Assembly: GCA_942490985.1 (NCBI GenBank)
Contig: CALNYW010000003.1
Coordinates: forward strand, 744,001-808,000
Origin: Thiosocius sp942490985
Lineage (GTDB): Bacteria; Pseudomonadota; Gammaproteobacteria; Chromatiales; Chromatiaceae
Direction of reading: 5' to 3'
DNA length: 64,000 nt
This document shows positions 37,156-46,229 of the stretch, one piece after another. Numbering within the stretch: position 1 is the stretch's first letter; the number at the start of each line of letters is the position of its first letter. The notes under the pieces were generated by a model. The model did no database searches and had not been told where the DNA came from. It worked only from the letters and a program-made list of their open reading frames with translations. The position numbers and the translations under genes were made by a program.

Positions 37156-37752
37156 CTACCGGCCTTGCGATACCTCCCGCAGCGTCACAACCAGGTCATT
37201 TCCGAGCAGCGCCAGCACCCGACTCAACGCGACAACATAAGACTCAACACGCTCATCGCTGACCGGCGTCGTGTAAACCGCCTGCTCAGTACGCAAGGTT
37301 TGGCCTGTTCGGTCGTCAATCAGTGACCACACCAGTGCCAATGTCACGTCACCGCCCCGGCCACCGTCAAATGTTTGTATGTCGAGCACGATCCGGTAAT
37401 CACTGTCAGTCGCCAGCCGACTCGGGTAACTGAAGACCCGGTCGGTACCGAGGCCAAGCCCAAGCTGTCTGGCCAAAGCGCGGGAAATTTCCTCATCCAG
37501 CGCACCACCCCATCGATTGAACTCATCGACCTCAAGTCGATTGTCACCTTCACGACTGACGATCTGCGGGCGATCGAGATAGCGGGGCAGATCAACCGGG
37601 CCAATCGACAGGGCCAGTGCCGACGCGTTGCCCCGTGCTGGCGCGTCTGCGGCGGAAAGGACGAAAAAGTTCGACGTCGGCGTGGTCGTACAACCGGCCA
37701 AGCCGACAAAAATCAGCCCGCTCAACACACTGATCCATAATATGCGCCTCAT
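37156..37752 (-). CDS. pqiC: PqiC/YmbA-type transport auxiliary lipoprotein
   Basis: The 198-residue lipoprotein (signal ends FVGLAGC, lipidated Cys21) has the PqiC pattern: FFVLSA after the linker, IGPVDLPRYLDRPQIV, then RWGGALDEEISRAL. It overlaps pqiB by four bases. In E. coli PqiC forms an outer-membrane-anchored ring that contacts the PqiB tunnel and so completes a lipid-transfer bridge across the envelope. Confidence 0.9.
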   Translation of the reverse strand: MRRILWISVLSGLIFVGLAGCTTTPTSNFFVLSAADAPARGNASALALSIGPVDLPRYLDRPQIVSREGDNRLEVDEFNRWGGALDEEISRALARQLGLGLGTDRVFSYPSRLATDSDYRIVLDIQTFDGGRGGDVTLALVWSLIDDRTGQTLRTEQAVYTTPVSDERVESYVVALSRVLALLGNDLVVTLREVSQGR

Positions 37753-39335
37753 TCAGCATTCCCCCCCTTGCCGCGAATCAGCGCCTCAGGGTGCCGCTCC
37801 AGGTAGTCGGCCATCAGGCGGAACGAACGCGCCGCTGCGGCAAACTCGCGAATCGCGCGATAGGCTTCGGCCTGCAGTGGCGAATTGGGCGACAACAGCT
37901 TTTCGGCGCCAACCAGGGTCTCACGCATCTGCGCGAGGGCGAGATTCAGCTCGGTCGTGGTCTCGCCATCGAGTCGTTGCAACAACGCATTCGTCGCCGC
38001 CATGGTTTTGCGTAAATCGACCAGGCTGGCACTCAAATCGTTGCCCATTTGTTCGAGCGGAAGTCGCGCGAACTTGGACAACACGCCGCGCAATTCATCG
38101 AGTGCGGTCGGCACGGTCGGTAACCTGGGTGGGGCGGACTGCCAACTGATGGTCTGCGCTGACTCGTCCTGGTACAGGTCCAGATCGATAAACAAGGCAC
38201 CGCTGAGCAGGTTGCCGGTCTTGAGCTGCGCGCGAAGACCCGCAGCGACCATCCCTTCCCAAAAGGCACGGTGTTGCGGGTCGTCATGATCGGTGGTCGA
38301 CATGCCGAAACGCTGCGGTTCCAGCTCGATGCGCACAGGGATCCGTGTCTCACCCTTGGCCGGGTCGGCCTCAAGGCGGACGTCCAGCACCTCGCCAACG
38401 CGGATTCCCCGGAACTCGACCGGCGCACCCGGCAATAGTCCGCGCACCGACCCGTCAAACTCCAGCTCCCACTGCTGTCGCTCAAAACGGCCAGGCGCCA
38501 GCGCACTGTCACGGTCGGTAAACAACGTAAAGCGCTGCCCCGCGTCGGCCGGCGAGGCATCGTCAGCAGCTGATCGATCGGCAAAGCTGATACCGCCGAG
38601 CAACAGCGTTGCCAGCGATTCCGTATTCAAACGAACACCCTGCGCATCGAGCGCGATTGAAAAACCGGAGTCGTTCCAAAACGCCGTGTCGGTCGTCACC
38701 TTAGCGTCGTAGGGGGCATCGATAAAGATCTGCACCTCGACACCACTCGACTCGCGCAGCGTGTAGTCGCTGACACGACCAACCTCAATGCCACGATAAC
38801 GGACCGGCGCACCAACGGAGAGCGACCCTAAGCGCGCCGCTTCCAGGGTGAAAGGCCGACCCGACTGGGAAGCACTGACAACCGGTGGGGCCTCGAGCCC
38901 TTCGAAACGCCGGGTTGGATTACCTGCCGCCGAAAAATCGACACCAATGTAGGTGCCGCCCAGCACCGTCTCCAGACCGGAAATCTGCCCACCACTGAGC
39001 CGAGGCCGAACGACCCAGAAACGCGCCTGGTCGGTTATTTGATCCGTTACCGAAGCGGTTAACCTTGCCCGCACCAGGACCTCTGCCAGGTCGGAGCTGA
39101 GGTCGATGTTCTCAACCACCCCGACCTCGACGTCTTTGAAGCGCAACCGCGTCTGACCGGCTTCCAGACCCTCTGCCGTCTCGAAGGTGATGGTGATAAG
39201 AGGCCCCTGTTCGATATAGGCGCGGTAACCCAGCCACAGCGCAGCCAGCAAAGCGACCAAGGGGATCAACCACACCAGCGATAGCCGCCGTTGGGTGTCT
39301 ACCCTTGCCTCGGGAAGCGCAGATTCATCGATCAA
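37749..39335 (-). CDS. pqiB: PqiB, MCE-domain intermembrane transport protein
   Basis: The 528-residue protein has an N-terminal transmembrane helix (WLIPLVALLAALWLGY), then three MCE domains in tandem with the repeated VRYRGIEVGRV-type motif, and a C-terminal helical needle region. It builds a hexameric tunnel between inner and outer membranes for lipid transport. The TTG at 39335 is preferred because AAGGAG precedes it and it directly follows the pqiA stop; an ATG at 39362 would add nine residues. Confidence 0.92.
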   Translation of the reverse strand: MIDESALPEARVDTQRRLSLVWLIPLVALLAALWLGYRAYIEQGPLITITFETAEGLEAGQTRLRFKDVEVGVVENIDLSSDLAEVLVRARLTASVTDQITDQARFWVVRPRLSGGQISGLETVLGGTYIGVDFSAAGNPTRRFEGLEAPPVVSASQSGRPFTLEAARLGSLSVGAPVRYRGIEVGRVSDYTLRESSGVEVQIFIDAPYDAKVTTDTAFWNDSGFSIALDAQGVRLNTESLATLLLGGISFADRSAADDASPADAGQRFTLFTDRDSALAPGRFERQQWELEFDGSVRGLLPGAPVEFRGIRVGEVLDVRLEADPAKGETRIPVRIELEPQRFGMSTTDHDDPQHRAFWEGMVAAGLRAQLKTGNLLSGALFIDLDLYQDESAQTISWQSAPPRLPTVPTALDELRGVLSKFARLPLEQMGNDLSASLVDLRKTMAATNALLQRLDGETTTELNLALAQMRETLVGAEKLLSPNSPLQAEAYRAIREFAAAARSFRLMADYLERHPEALIRGKGGNAE

Positions 39336-39336
39336 C

Positions 39337-39975
39337 TCAACGCTCCTTCTCGTCAGCCGCATCCCATATCAGACGGGGATCAAACGAACCGGCCGCAAGC
39401 ATGGTGAGAATCACGACGGCGGCAAAATAAACCGCACCGGCACCCGCTGCAACGTTGGCCAACTGGCCGAGATGCACCAACGCAACCAGTACTGTAACGA
39501 CAAAAATATCGACCATGGACCAGCGCCCGACAAACTCCGTGATGCGGTAGAGCCGCGTTCGGTCTAGCGCGCGCGACTGCGCGCCGAACTGCACCGACAA
39601 CAGCAAATAGGCCATTATCAAGATTTTCAGGATTGGCACGACGATACTGGCAACAAAAACGATCAACGCCAAGGGCCACATCCCATGCACGAGCAAGAAC
39701 AAGACCCCGCTCAGGATTGTATCGGACTGCGTCTTACCCAACGACGTCAAATGCATGATCGGCAAAAGATTGGCAGGTACATACAGCACGATAGCCGCAA
39801 TCAGAAATGCCCAACTTCGCGACAGGCTGCGCGGAATACGATCGTGCAGGTGAGAGTCACAGCGAGGACAGCGAATCGCCGAATGAGTCGGTACCCGGCG
39901 ACTCAACAAGCCACAGGTATGGCAGGCGATCAGCCCGACTTGGCGTGCTGTGGCAGACGACGTGGTCTGAGTCAT
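39337..39975 (-). CDS. PqiA-like membrane protein, second half-size subunit
   Basis: The 212-residue protein has an N-terminal zinc-ribbon-like CHTC...CPRC (about 18-40) and four transmembrane helices with the PqiA motif LPIMHLTSLG. E. coli PqiA is one protein with two such units; here each unit is a separate gene. Its start overlaps the stop of the other half by four bases (ATGA). It probably acts with PqiB as the inner-membrane part of the lipid-transport machine. Confidence 0.9.
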   Translation of the reverse strand: MTQTTSSATARQVGLIACHTCGLLSRRVPTHSAIRCPRCDSHLHDRIPRSLSRSWAFLIAAIVLYVPANLLPIMHLTSLGKTQSDTILSGVLFLLVHGMWPLALIVFVASIVVPILKILIMAYLLLSVQFGAQSRALDRTRLYRITEFVGRWSMVDIFVVTVLVALVHLGQLANVAAGAGAVYFAAVVILTMLAAGSFDPRLIWDAADEKER

Positions 39976-40586
39976 TCGACATGCCTCCACAAGCGTTGCG
40001 GATGTACCTGCGTAGATGCCGCCGCCAACACCACAACAAGTCCGCCCAACGCCCAGGTCGCGGGCCCGGCCACGATTGTCGCCTGCTCGGCAAGCTTGAC
40101 CGCGGCCACCAATACGCCCAGCAAAAAGATCTCGAGCATGCTCCACGGCAGGACGTTCTGCGCCAAACGCAAGGCGATTGGAAAGCCAACGGGACGATAG
40201 CCGAGCGACAGCGGCAGATACAAATAAATCAGTAGTGCGATATGCAAGGCCGGCGCGATCAACGTCGTCAGCATCACGACCGTCGCCAACAACGGCAGCC
40301 CTTGATCGAACAGCGCGCGAATTCCAGCAACAAGGTAAGTGGTGTCGCGCTGACCCTGGATACTGAATTCGAGCAGCGGAAAACTGTTACTGACGATCAG
40401 CAGGATCAATGCCGCAAAAGCCAGGGCGAGCGGCGCCACTATCGCCTCATGACCCAGATAATCCAAGACACAGTTGCAGCGCACGCAACGGACGCGCCCG
40501 CGACCATTGCCCGCAGGCAAATGCTGTAGCAGGTCACAATCATGGCATGCAATCAGCATGCGGCTATCGTCAGGGAGGTTAGACAT
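39972..40586 (-). CDS. PqiA-like membrane protein, first half-size subunit
   Basis: The 204-residue protein has an N-terminal zinc-ribbon-like pair (CHDC at about 14-17, CVRC at about 34-37) and four transmembrane helices including SNSFPLLEFSIQG, matching a PqiA repeat. It is the first gene of the pqiA-pqiA-pqiB-pqiC operon, all with overlapping or abutting ends. It pairs with the next gene to stand in for full-length PqiA. Confidence 0.9.
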   Translation of the reverse strand: MSNLPDDSRMLIACHDCDLLQHLPAGNGRGRVRCVRCNCVLDYLGHEAIVAPLALAFAALILLIVSNSFPLLEFSIQGQRDTTYLVAGIRALFDQGLPLLATVVMLTTLIAPALHIALLIYLYLPLSLGYRPVGFPIALRLAQNVLPWSMLEIFLLGVLVAAVKLAEQATIVAGPATWALGGLVVVLAAASTQVHPQRLWRHVE

Positions 40587-40727
40587 GCAGCTCGCAGACT
40601 AGCAGACAGCAGGCGTTACTTGGCCAGAACCGTCACGCAGCCGATGGATGTATGTCAACGCCCGGCTGAAATGGGTCGGCACGGACCCATGTGCCGCGCC
40701 AGCTCCCGCACTTTCGGGTCAGCAGCT

Positions 40728-41777
40728 CTACGCTATCGTCACCTGGTCGGACAGGTAAACGTCCTGGATGGCATTCAACAGCTGCACACCTTCGTCCATC
40801 GGTTTTTGGAACGCCTTGCGGCCGGAGATCAGTCCCATGCCCCCCGCCCGCTTGTTGATCACCGCCGTCCGGATAGCCTGATGCAAATCATCCTGACCCG
40901 AAGGGCCGCCGGAATTGATCATGCCGATGCGGCCCATGTAGCAGTTGGCAACCTGATAGCGAACCAGGTCGATCGGATGTTCGGTGGTCAGCTCATCGTA
41001 GACCTTGGCATGCGTTTTGCCGAATCCTATTGCCGTATAACCGCCGTTACAGGTCGCCTGTTTCTGCTTCACGATATCGGCCTCGATGGTCACCGCGAGG
41101 TGATTCGCCTGACCGGTCAGGTCGGCTGCCTCGTGGTAATCGACGCCGTCTTTCTTAAACCCGTTGTTTCGGAGGTAGGCCCACAACACAGTGGCCATGC
41201 CCAACTCATGTGCCTGCTGGAAGGCCTCGCTGATCTCGATGATCTGGCGTCGCGATTCGGGTGCACCGAAGTAGATTGTCGCGCCAACGGCCACAGCGCC
41301 CATGTCGAATGCCTGTTCGACGCTGGCGAACAGCGTCTGGTCGAATTGGTTCGGGTAGGACAACAACTCGTTATGATTGAGCTTCACCAAGAACGGGATC
41401 TTGTGTGCATACCGGCGGCCAACCGACCCGAGGACACCGAGCGTCGATGCCACGGCGTTGCACCCCCCAGCCATGGCCAGTTGGATGATGCTTTCTGGAT
41501 CGAAATAGATCGGATTGGGCGCAAACGACGCGCCGCCGGCATGTTCGACACCCTGATCGACCGGCAAGATTGACAGATAGCCCGTCCCGCCAAGCCGACC
41601 ATGGTCGAACAACGTCTGCAGGCTGCGCAGCACGCCGGTCTTCCGATCAGACAGCGCCGTCACCCGGTCGACGTAATCCGGCCCCGGAAGATGCAACAAC
41701 TCGGTTGGAATCGCCTCACTGCGATGTTCCAACAGATACCCCGCTTCATCGCCGAGTAGGCTTTCGATATCACTCAT
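40728..41777 (-). CDS. fbaB: Class I fructose-bisphosphate aldolase, FbaB/archaeal type
   Basis: The 349-residue enzyme matches the DhnA/FbaB branch: YLSILPVDQGVEHA (68-81), VKLNHNE (131-137), and DIVKQKQ with the Schiff-base Lys237. It interconverts fructose 1,6-bisphosphate with DHAP and glyceraldehyde 3-phosphate in the cytoplasm. The ATG at 41777 gives the usual family start; 33 upstream in-frame codons are not convincing. It appears to be a single-gene unit. Confidence 0.93.
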   Translation of the reverse strand: MSDIESLLGDEAGYLLEHRSEAIPTELLHLPGPDYVDRVTALSDRKTGVLRSLQTLFDHGRLGGTGYLSILPVDQGVEHAGGASFAPNPIYFDPESIIQLAMAGGCNAVASTLGVLGSVGRRYAHKIPFLVKLNHNELLSYPNQFDQTLFASVEQAFDMGAVAVGATIYFGAPESRRQIIEISEAFQQAHELGMATVLWAYLRNNGFKKDGVDYHEAADLTGQANHLAVTIEADIVKQKQATCNGGYTAIGFGKTHAKVYDELTTEHPIDLVRYQVANCYMGRIGMINSGGPSGQDDLHQAIRTAVINKRAGGMGLISGRKAFQKPMDEGVQLLNAIQDVYLSDQVTIA

Positions 41778-41980
41778 GTCCTGTCCCGCCTTGCTTCGAT
41801 GCCTACTTAGCGTAGGCGGCTCAACCGGTTGCTTCGTCAAAATGGCAAAAACGTCGTAATTGCCGACATTCAGCAACCCCGATCAGGCCACCCCGGTTAA
41901 TGCGCCTCAGTATATCAGGGTAGGACAAATTGCCCCGAATGCCGAAGCACCGGGCACCCAGACGACAGAAGTATTGTCCG

Positions 41981-42442
41981 TCAACCGACCAGCAATCGCC
42001 CACCTGAACCAACCGCCGTGGTCACCACGCCCAACAGCGTGTTGATGCCCACCATCTTACGGATCGTGGCCAGCTGCTTGCCACCCTCCGGCCAATCCTC
42101 GGCAGCGACCGCACGCTTAAGCCGCTTGTAAGGCGCGAAGTAGACGTGGAAAAAGATCAGCATCATGACGATGCCGAGCGTCAGCATCGCGTGCACGTAG
42201 CCGCCGACGTTTGCCATGCCGCCATAGGCACTGATCAGCCAAAATCCGGTGGCGAGGATCGCGACAATGCTGGTCCAGACCCAGGGGAAAAAAAGGCTGA
42301 AGACACCGTCCCACAGGCGCAAACGGTGTGGCGGCTCGAGCTGTCCCGCGGCGACCGGGCGCAACACCATGTAGGCAAAAAACATTCCGCCGACCCAAAT
42401 CACCACGGCGATCACATGAAGCATTACTGCAGAGGCCACCAT
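41981..42442 (-). CDS. CopD-like integral membrane protein
   Basis: The 153-residue protein has four transmembrane helices with conserved histidines in HVIAVVIWVGGMFFAY, YVHAMLTLG and MLIFFHVYF. These are hallmarks of the CopD/DUF2269-like heme- or metal-linked membrane family. The exact role is unclear: copper resistance or a b-heme-type electron carrier are possible. The ATG at 42442 removes a non-hydrophobic 37-codon extension. Confidence 0.75.
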   Translation of the reverse strand: MVASAVMLHVIAVVIWVGGMFFAYMVLRPVAAGQLEPPHRLRLWDGVFSLFFPWVWTSIVAILATGFWLISAYGGMANVGGYVHAMLTLGIVMMLIFFHVYFAPYKRLKRAVAAEDWPEGGKQLATIRKMVGINTLLGVVTTAVGSGGRLLVG

Positions 42443-42567
42443 CCTTCGACTCCTTAATGAAAACAGGGCAACATTCGTGCGGTATTCTACGGCCTGCGAC
42501 TCACATCCAACCGTAGAGATCACGCCCAGATTATGATGTCCCCCGCCATCCATCCCAACAACAGGCT

Positions 42568-42942
42568 ATGACTAATCAGCAGCATCACGTGGCCGTTCTC
42601 GGCGCCAGTCCGAAACCCGCACGCTATGCCAATCAGACGATTCGGCTGTTGCAACAACTCGATTACCGCATCACCCCGGTGCACCCCCGCTTCGAGTCGA
42701 TCGAGTCGCTGCCAGTCAAGCCCGACCTGCAGGCGATCGATGACCCGGTCGACACGCTGACGCTGTATGTCGGTCCAACGCTGCTCGAACCGCAGGCCGA
42801 CGCGATCGTCAAACTGAAACCGAAGCGCGTGATCTTCAACCCCGGCACCGAGAGTCGGCTGGTCCAGCAACGGCTCGACGAGGCCGGTATCGATTGGTTA
42901 GAGGGCTGTACGCTGGTCATGCTCAAGACCAGCCAGTTCTGA
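42568..42942 (+). CDS. CoA-binding domain protein (YccU-like)
   Basis: The 124-residue cytoplasmic protein is a single Rossmann CoA-binding domain with AVLGASPKPARYAN at the N-terminus and FNPGTES and the late GIDWLEGCTLVM segment. This is the YccU family, which binds CoA or acyl-CoA; its function is not settled. It heads a short run with a small membrane protein and greB. Confidence 0.9.
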   Translation: MTNQQHHVAVLGASPKPARYANQTIRLLQQLDYRITPVHPRFESIESLPVKPDLQAIDDPVDTLTLYVGPTLLEPQADAIVKLKPKRVIFNPGTESRLVQQRLDEAGIDWLEGCTLVMLKTSQF

Positions 42943-42956
42943 CGACAGATTCAGCG

Positions 42957-43130
42957 ATGTTCCTCGGTCTCGCCCTTATCCTGGCCGCCCTGCTGTGGGC
43001 ACGTGATATCCGCCGCAAGGCGCGGGGCTTGTCGCCCAGCTATCGCGGACCCTGGATCATGGGCCTGACCGGGGTCGCCGTATTCTGTGGTTACCTGTGG
43101 CTGGTGACCGGTGGGGCCTTATCCCCATGA
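42957..43130 (+). CDS. Small two-helix membrane protein
   Basis: The 57-residue protein has two transmembrane helices (about 1-14 and 34-51) with a basic loop between. Its stop overlaps the greB start by four bases (ATGA), supporting real translation. The function is unknown. The ATG at 42957 was preferred to an upstream frame that overlaps the CoA-binding gene. Confidence 0.65.
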   Translation: MFLGLALILAALLWARDIRRKARGLSPSYRGPWIMGLTGVAVFCGYLWLVTGGALSP

Positions 43131-43633
43131 GTCGCTACCGCCCCCCGGCAGCACCGAAGTCCCCCTACGTCACTCGACCGGGCTATGAGGCGTTGCAGGC
43201 CGAGCAGTCGGCGTTGTGGAAAAAGCGACGCGAGGTGGTCGTCCACGTGTCGGCCGCGGCGGCGGAGGGCGACCGCTCGGAGAACGCCGAATACATCTAC
43301 CGCAAGAAACAGCTTCGCGAGATTGATCGCCGCATCCGTTACCTGCAAAAGCGCCTGCCCGCGTTGAAGGTCGTCGAGACCCAGTCGGAAGGCGCCGAGC
43401 AGGTGTTCTTCGGCGCCTGGGTAACCTTGGAAAACGAAAACGGCGAGGAGTGCCGCTACCGGATCGTCGGTGCAGACGAATTTGATCCGAAACGCGACTG
43501 GATCAGCGTCGATTCACCGATCGCCCGCGCCTTACTCAAACGGCGAGTCGACGATGAGGTCAGCGTCGAGACACCCGCCGGGTTGACGCGACTGATCATC
43601 CTCGACGTCAGCTACCAGGACGACACGGCCTGA
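43127..43633 (+). CDS. greB: Transcription elongation factor GreB
   Basis: The 168-residue protein has the N-terminal coiled coil with acidic tip (EGDRSENAEYIYRKKQLREID) and the C-terminal FKBP-like domain (IVGADEFDPKRDWISVDSPIARALLK). GreB stimulates RNA cleavage by stalled RNA polymerase. Tyr-Ile-Tyr-Arg-Lys-Lys in the tip is GreB-like rather than GreA-like. The start overlaps the upstream small ORF. Confidence 0.93.
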   Translation: MSRYRPPAAPKSPYVTRPGYEALQAEQSALWKKRREVVVHVSAAAAEGDRSENAEYIYRKKQLREIDRRIRYLQKRLPALKVVETQSEGAEQVFFGAWVTLENENGEECRYRIVGADEFDPKRDWISVDSPIARALLKRRVDDEVSVETPAGLTRLIILDVSYQDDTA

Positions 43634-43654
43634 CCGCCGGTTGGGTTGACCCGA

Positions 43655-43885
43655 CTAAATTGCGCCTACCGCGGCGGCGCCCAGATAGGCAATGCTGAAA
43701 ATCACCAGGCCAATGCTCCAGACCTGCAGCCAAAGCACCTTGCCCCGCCTCGACAACCACCACAACGCGATCCCAATCAGCAACGCCAGCGCGACGGTGA
43801 AATTGAGCATGAAATGCAGCCCATCGCTCTCTGAGTAAATGGTCATCTGCTCAACGGCTGACGTTTCGCCGGTCTCATAGCGCAT
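43655..43885 (-). CDS. Small membrane protein, translationally coupled to the CDGSH-Rieske-ThDP gene
   Basis: The 76-residue protein has two transmembrane helices (about 27-45 and 50-72). Its ATG shares one base with the stop of the large fusion gene (TGATG), so the two are almost certainly co-translated. No family was recognised. The coupling suggests a membrane partner for the fusion enzyme. Confidence 0.65.
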   Translation of the reverse strand: MRYETGETSAVEQMTIYSESDGLHFMLNFTVALALLIGIALWWLSRRGKVLWLQVWSIGLVIFSIAYLGAAAVGAI

Positions 43886-46125
43886 CAGATCAATTCGCCG
43901 TCGGTCATGACCTCGACCAGCGCGGGGCCGTCGTAGGCGAGCGCGCGCTTGATCGCATCGTCGAGTTCCGCGAGCGAGTCGACCCTTATACCAAGTCCGC
44001 CACAGCTCTTTGCATAGGCGGAGAAATCAGGATTGCGCAACGACGTCTGCCACACCGGCCAGTGGCCGGCGCGCTGTTCTTTACTGATCTTGCCGAGTTC
44101 GGCGTTGTTCAACAGCACGTGCGTCAACGACATGCCGTAATGCACCGCCGTGGTGAACTCGGCCATGTACTGGCCGAACCCGCCATCGCCACTGACCGAG
44201 ACAACCGAGCGCCCCCGGTAGGCGGGATCCACCTGCGTTGCCGCCCAGGCACCCATCGCCGCAGGGAACGCGAAACCGATCGAGCCGAGATAACCGGACA
44301 TCAGGATGCGCTGCCCCTTGCATTCGAAATAGCGCCCGAAAGAATAGGTGTTGTTACCGACGTCCACCGGCATCACGGCATCGGCTGGCATCAGCGCTGA
44401 CAACCGCTCAAAGAGGTTGGCCGAGTTGATCCCCTTGCCGCGATCGCGCGTCCGCCGCGAGGCCTTTTCGTCTCGCCAGATCTGCCAGCGCTCCGCCAAC
44501 GCCGGACGTTGATCCTCCGCATCGGTCTGCTCCGGCAACGCACGCCACAGCCATTCGGCCGTCAACCCGATCTCGCCGAGCACGGGTAGCTCGACCGGAT
44601 GAAATTTGCCGAGAGTCATCGCGTCGAAGTCGACCTGGATGATCGGCTTCTTTGCGGTGATGCCGGTGTGGTTCGAAAAGCTCGCGCCAAAAACGACCAG
44701 CAGGTCAGCCTCGTTCATGCACCAACTGGCGACCGGCGTCCCGCTCCGGCCGAGCACGCCGGCCGCCAACGGATGATCATCCGGGACCTGACCTTTGGCC
44801 TTGAATGTCGTCAGTACCGGGGCATTGAGTTTCTCGGCGAGTCGGATCACCTCGGCCATGCGCTCAACGGCCCCGTAACCGACCACGACTACCGGCCGCC
44901 GCGCGTCTTTCAAGCGCTGCAGCGCAGCACCCAGCACCGCGGTTGCCGGCAGCATCGCGCGGTCACCGAGCCGACCGTCCGGCGTGCCAGCCTCCATCGT
45001 TTCAGGCGCGGGTAAGGTCTGTACCTCGTCGGGGAATATCAAGTGCGCGACGTCACGCTCGACGATCGCGTTTTTGCAGGCCAGGTTCATCAACTCGACG
45101 GCACGCGAATCACGCAGTACCGTTTGACTGAACTTGGCCACCGGCGCGAATGCCGATGCCAAATCGATCTCCTGGAACGCACCCGGGCCAAGCACCTGGC
45201 TATCGACCTGTCCGGTCAGCGCGATCACCGGCGCGCGATCCACCTTCGCATCCCAGAGGCCGGTCAACAGGTTCGTCGCGCCGGGGCCGGCGATACTCAA
45301 ACAGGCGGCCGGCTTACCGGTGAGCTTGGCATAACCCGACGCGGCAAAAGCCGCCGCCCCCTCATGACGGATCCCGATGTAGGTCAGCCGGCCGGCCTCT
45401 TCCTGCAGGCGCAACGCATCCGCCAGACCAAGATTCGAATGACCGACCATGCCGAAGACGTGCGTGACACCCCAGTTGGTCATGGTCTCCGCCATGCGGT
45501 CACTCAGCGTCGGGGTGTGCTCAGTCGACTCCCGCACGGCGACATACACGCCGTCGTCACGTTGTTCGACCGGATAGGTCGGCACACCATCATCATGCGA
45601 GCCGGGAGAACGTCCGGTCAGCGGATGAAAATCCCAACCATGCCACGGGCATCGCAGCCAGCAATCATCGCTGCCATCGTTGCACTCGATACTGCCTTCA
45701 CCGAGCGGGCCACCCTGGTGTGGGCAGGCGTTGTCGAGCGCGGCGATCTGGCCCTGGTAGCAGGTCAGCGCCAGTGACTGGGTGCCGGCTTGCACGGCGC
45801 GGACATCGCCATCGCTCAGCTCACCGGGCTCAGCGACCCTGTACCAGACAGTTTTCAGGCCATTTTGCGCGTCTAGTTCGTCTTGTGTGATCGCCTTGTG
45901 AGAACCATCGCAGAGGGGTGCATTCGCGGTGCGTTTGCATTGGCAAAAAAACACCTTTCCGTCTTGCTCGGCGGTATAGGCCAGGGGCGAGAATTCGGTA
46001 CCTTGATGCGAACCGTCGCAGAACGGCTGGCTAGTGGATTTACCGCAGGTGCACCACCAGACCTGCTCACCGGCTTTCAACTCGACGGCAGCAGGACGGG
46101 TATCGGCAATATAGGGCTGAGACAT
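43885..46125 (-). CDS. Fusion protein: two CDGSH motifs, Rieske [2Fe-2S] domain and ThDP-dependent enzyme
   Basis: The 746-residue protein has four parts. Two CDGSH-type sites bind [2Fe-2S] by 3Cys-1His: Cys25, Cys27, Cys36, His40, and Cys61, Cys63, Cys72, His76. A Rieske domain follows, with Cys134-X-His136 and Cys159-X2-His162. From about 205 to the end lies a full acetolactate synthase/pyruvate oxidase-like ThDP enzyme, with catalytic Glu255 in RHEGAAAFA and GDG (646-648) to NN (673-674) for Mg-ThDP. Three iron-sulfur centres on one ThDP enzyme suggest an oxidative decarboxylation with internal electron transfer. Substrate and acceptor are unknown. No signal peptide, so cytoplasmic. Confidence 0.88.
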   Translation of the reverse strand: MSQPYIADTRPAAVELKAGEQVWWCTCGKSTSQPFCDGSHQGTEFSPLAYTAEQDGKVFFCQCKRTANAPLCDGSHKAITQDELDAQNGLKTVWYRVAEPGELSDGDVRAVQAGTQSLALTCYQGQIAALDNACPHQGGPLGEGSIECNDGSDDCWLRCPWHGWDFHPLTGRSPGSHDDGVPTYPVEQRDDGVYVAVRESTEHTPTLSDRMAETMTNWGVTHVFGMVGHSNLGLADALRLQEEAGRLTYIGIRHEGAAAFAASGYAKLTGKPAACLSIAGPGATNLLTGLWDAKVDRAPVIALTGQVDSQVLGPGAFQEIDLASAFAPVAKFSQTVLRDSRAVELMNLACKNAIVERDVAHLIFPDEVQTLPAPETMEAGTPDGRLGDRAMLPATAVLGAALQRLKDARRPVVVVGYGAVERMAEVIRLAEKLNAPVLTTFKAKGQVPDDHPLAAGVLGRSGTPVASWCMNEADLLVVFGASFSNHTGITAKKPIIQVDFDAMTLGKFHPVELPVLGEIGLTAEWLWRALPEQTDAEDQRPALAERWQIWRDEKASRRTRDRGKGINSANLFERLSALMPADAVMPVDVGNNTYSFGRYFECKGQRILMSGYLGSIGFAFPAAMGAWAATQVDPAYRGRSVVSVSGDGGFGQYMAEFTTAVHYGMSLTHVLLNNAELGKISKEQRAGHWPVWQTSLRNPDFSAYAKSCGGLGIRVDSLAELDDAIKRALAYDGPALVEVMTDGELI

Positions 46126-46229
46126 GCTTGGACTCCGCTCGGCGGGAAAGGCGCAGACAGTAGACTATCCTAGGGTGCGTTTTTAGCACGCCCGGCCAGG
46201 GCGATCACGCGCAATGAAGGGGTTCAGGG

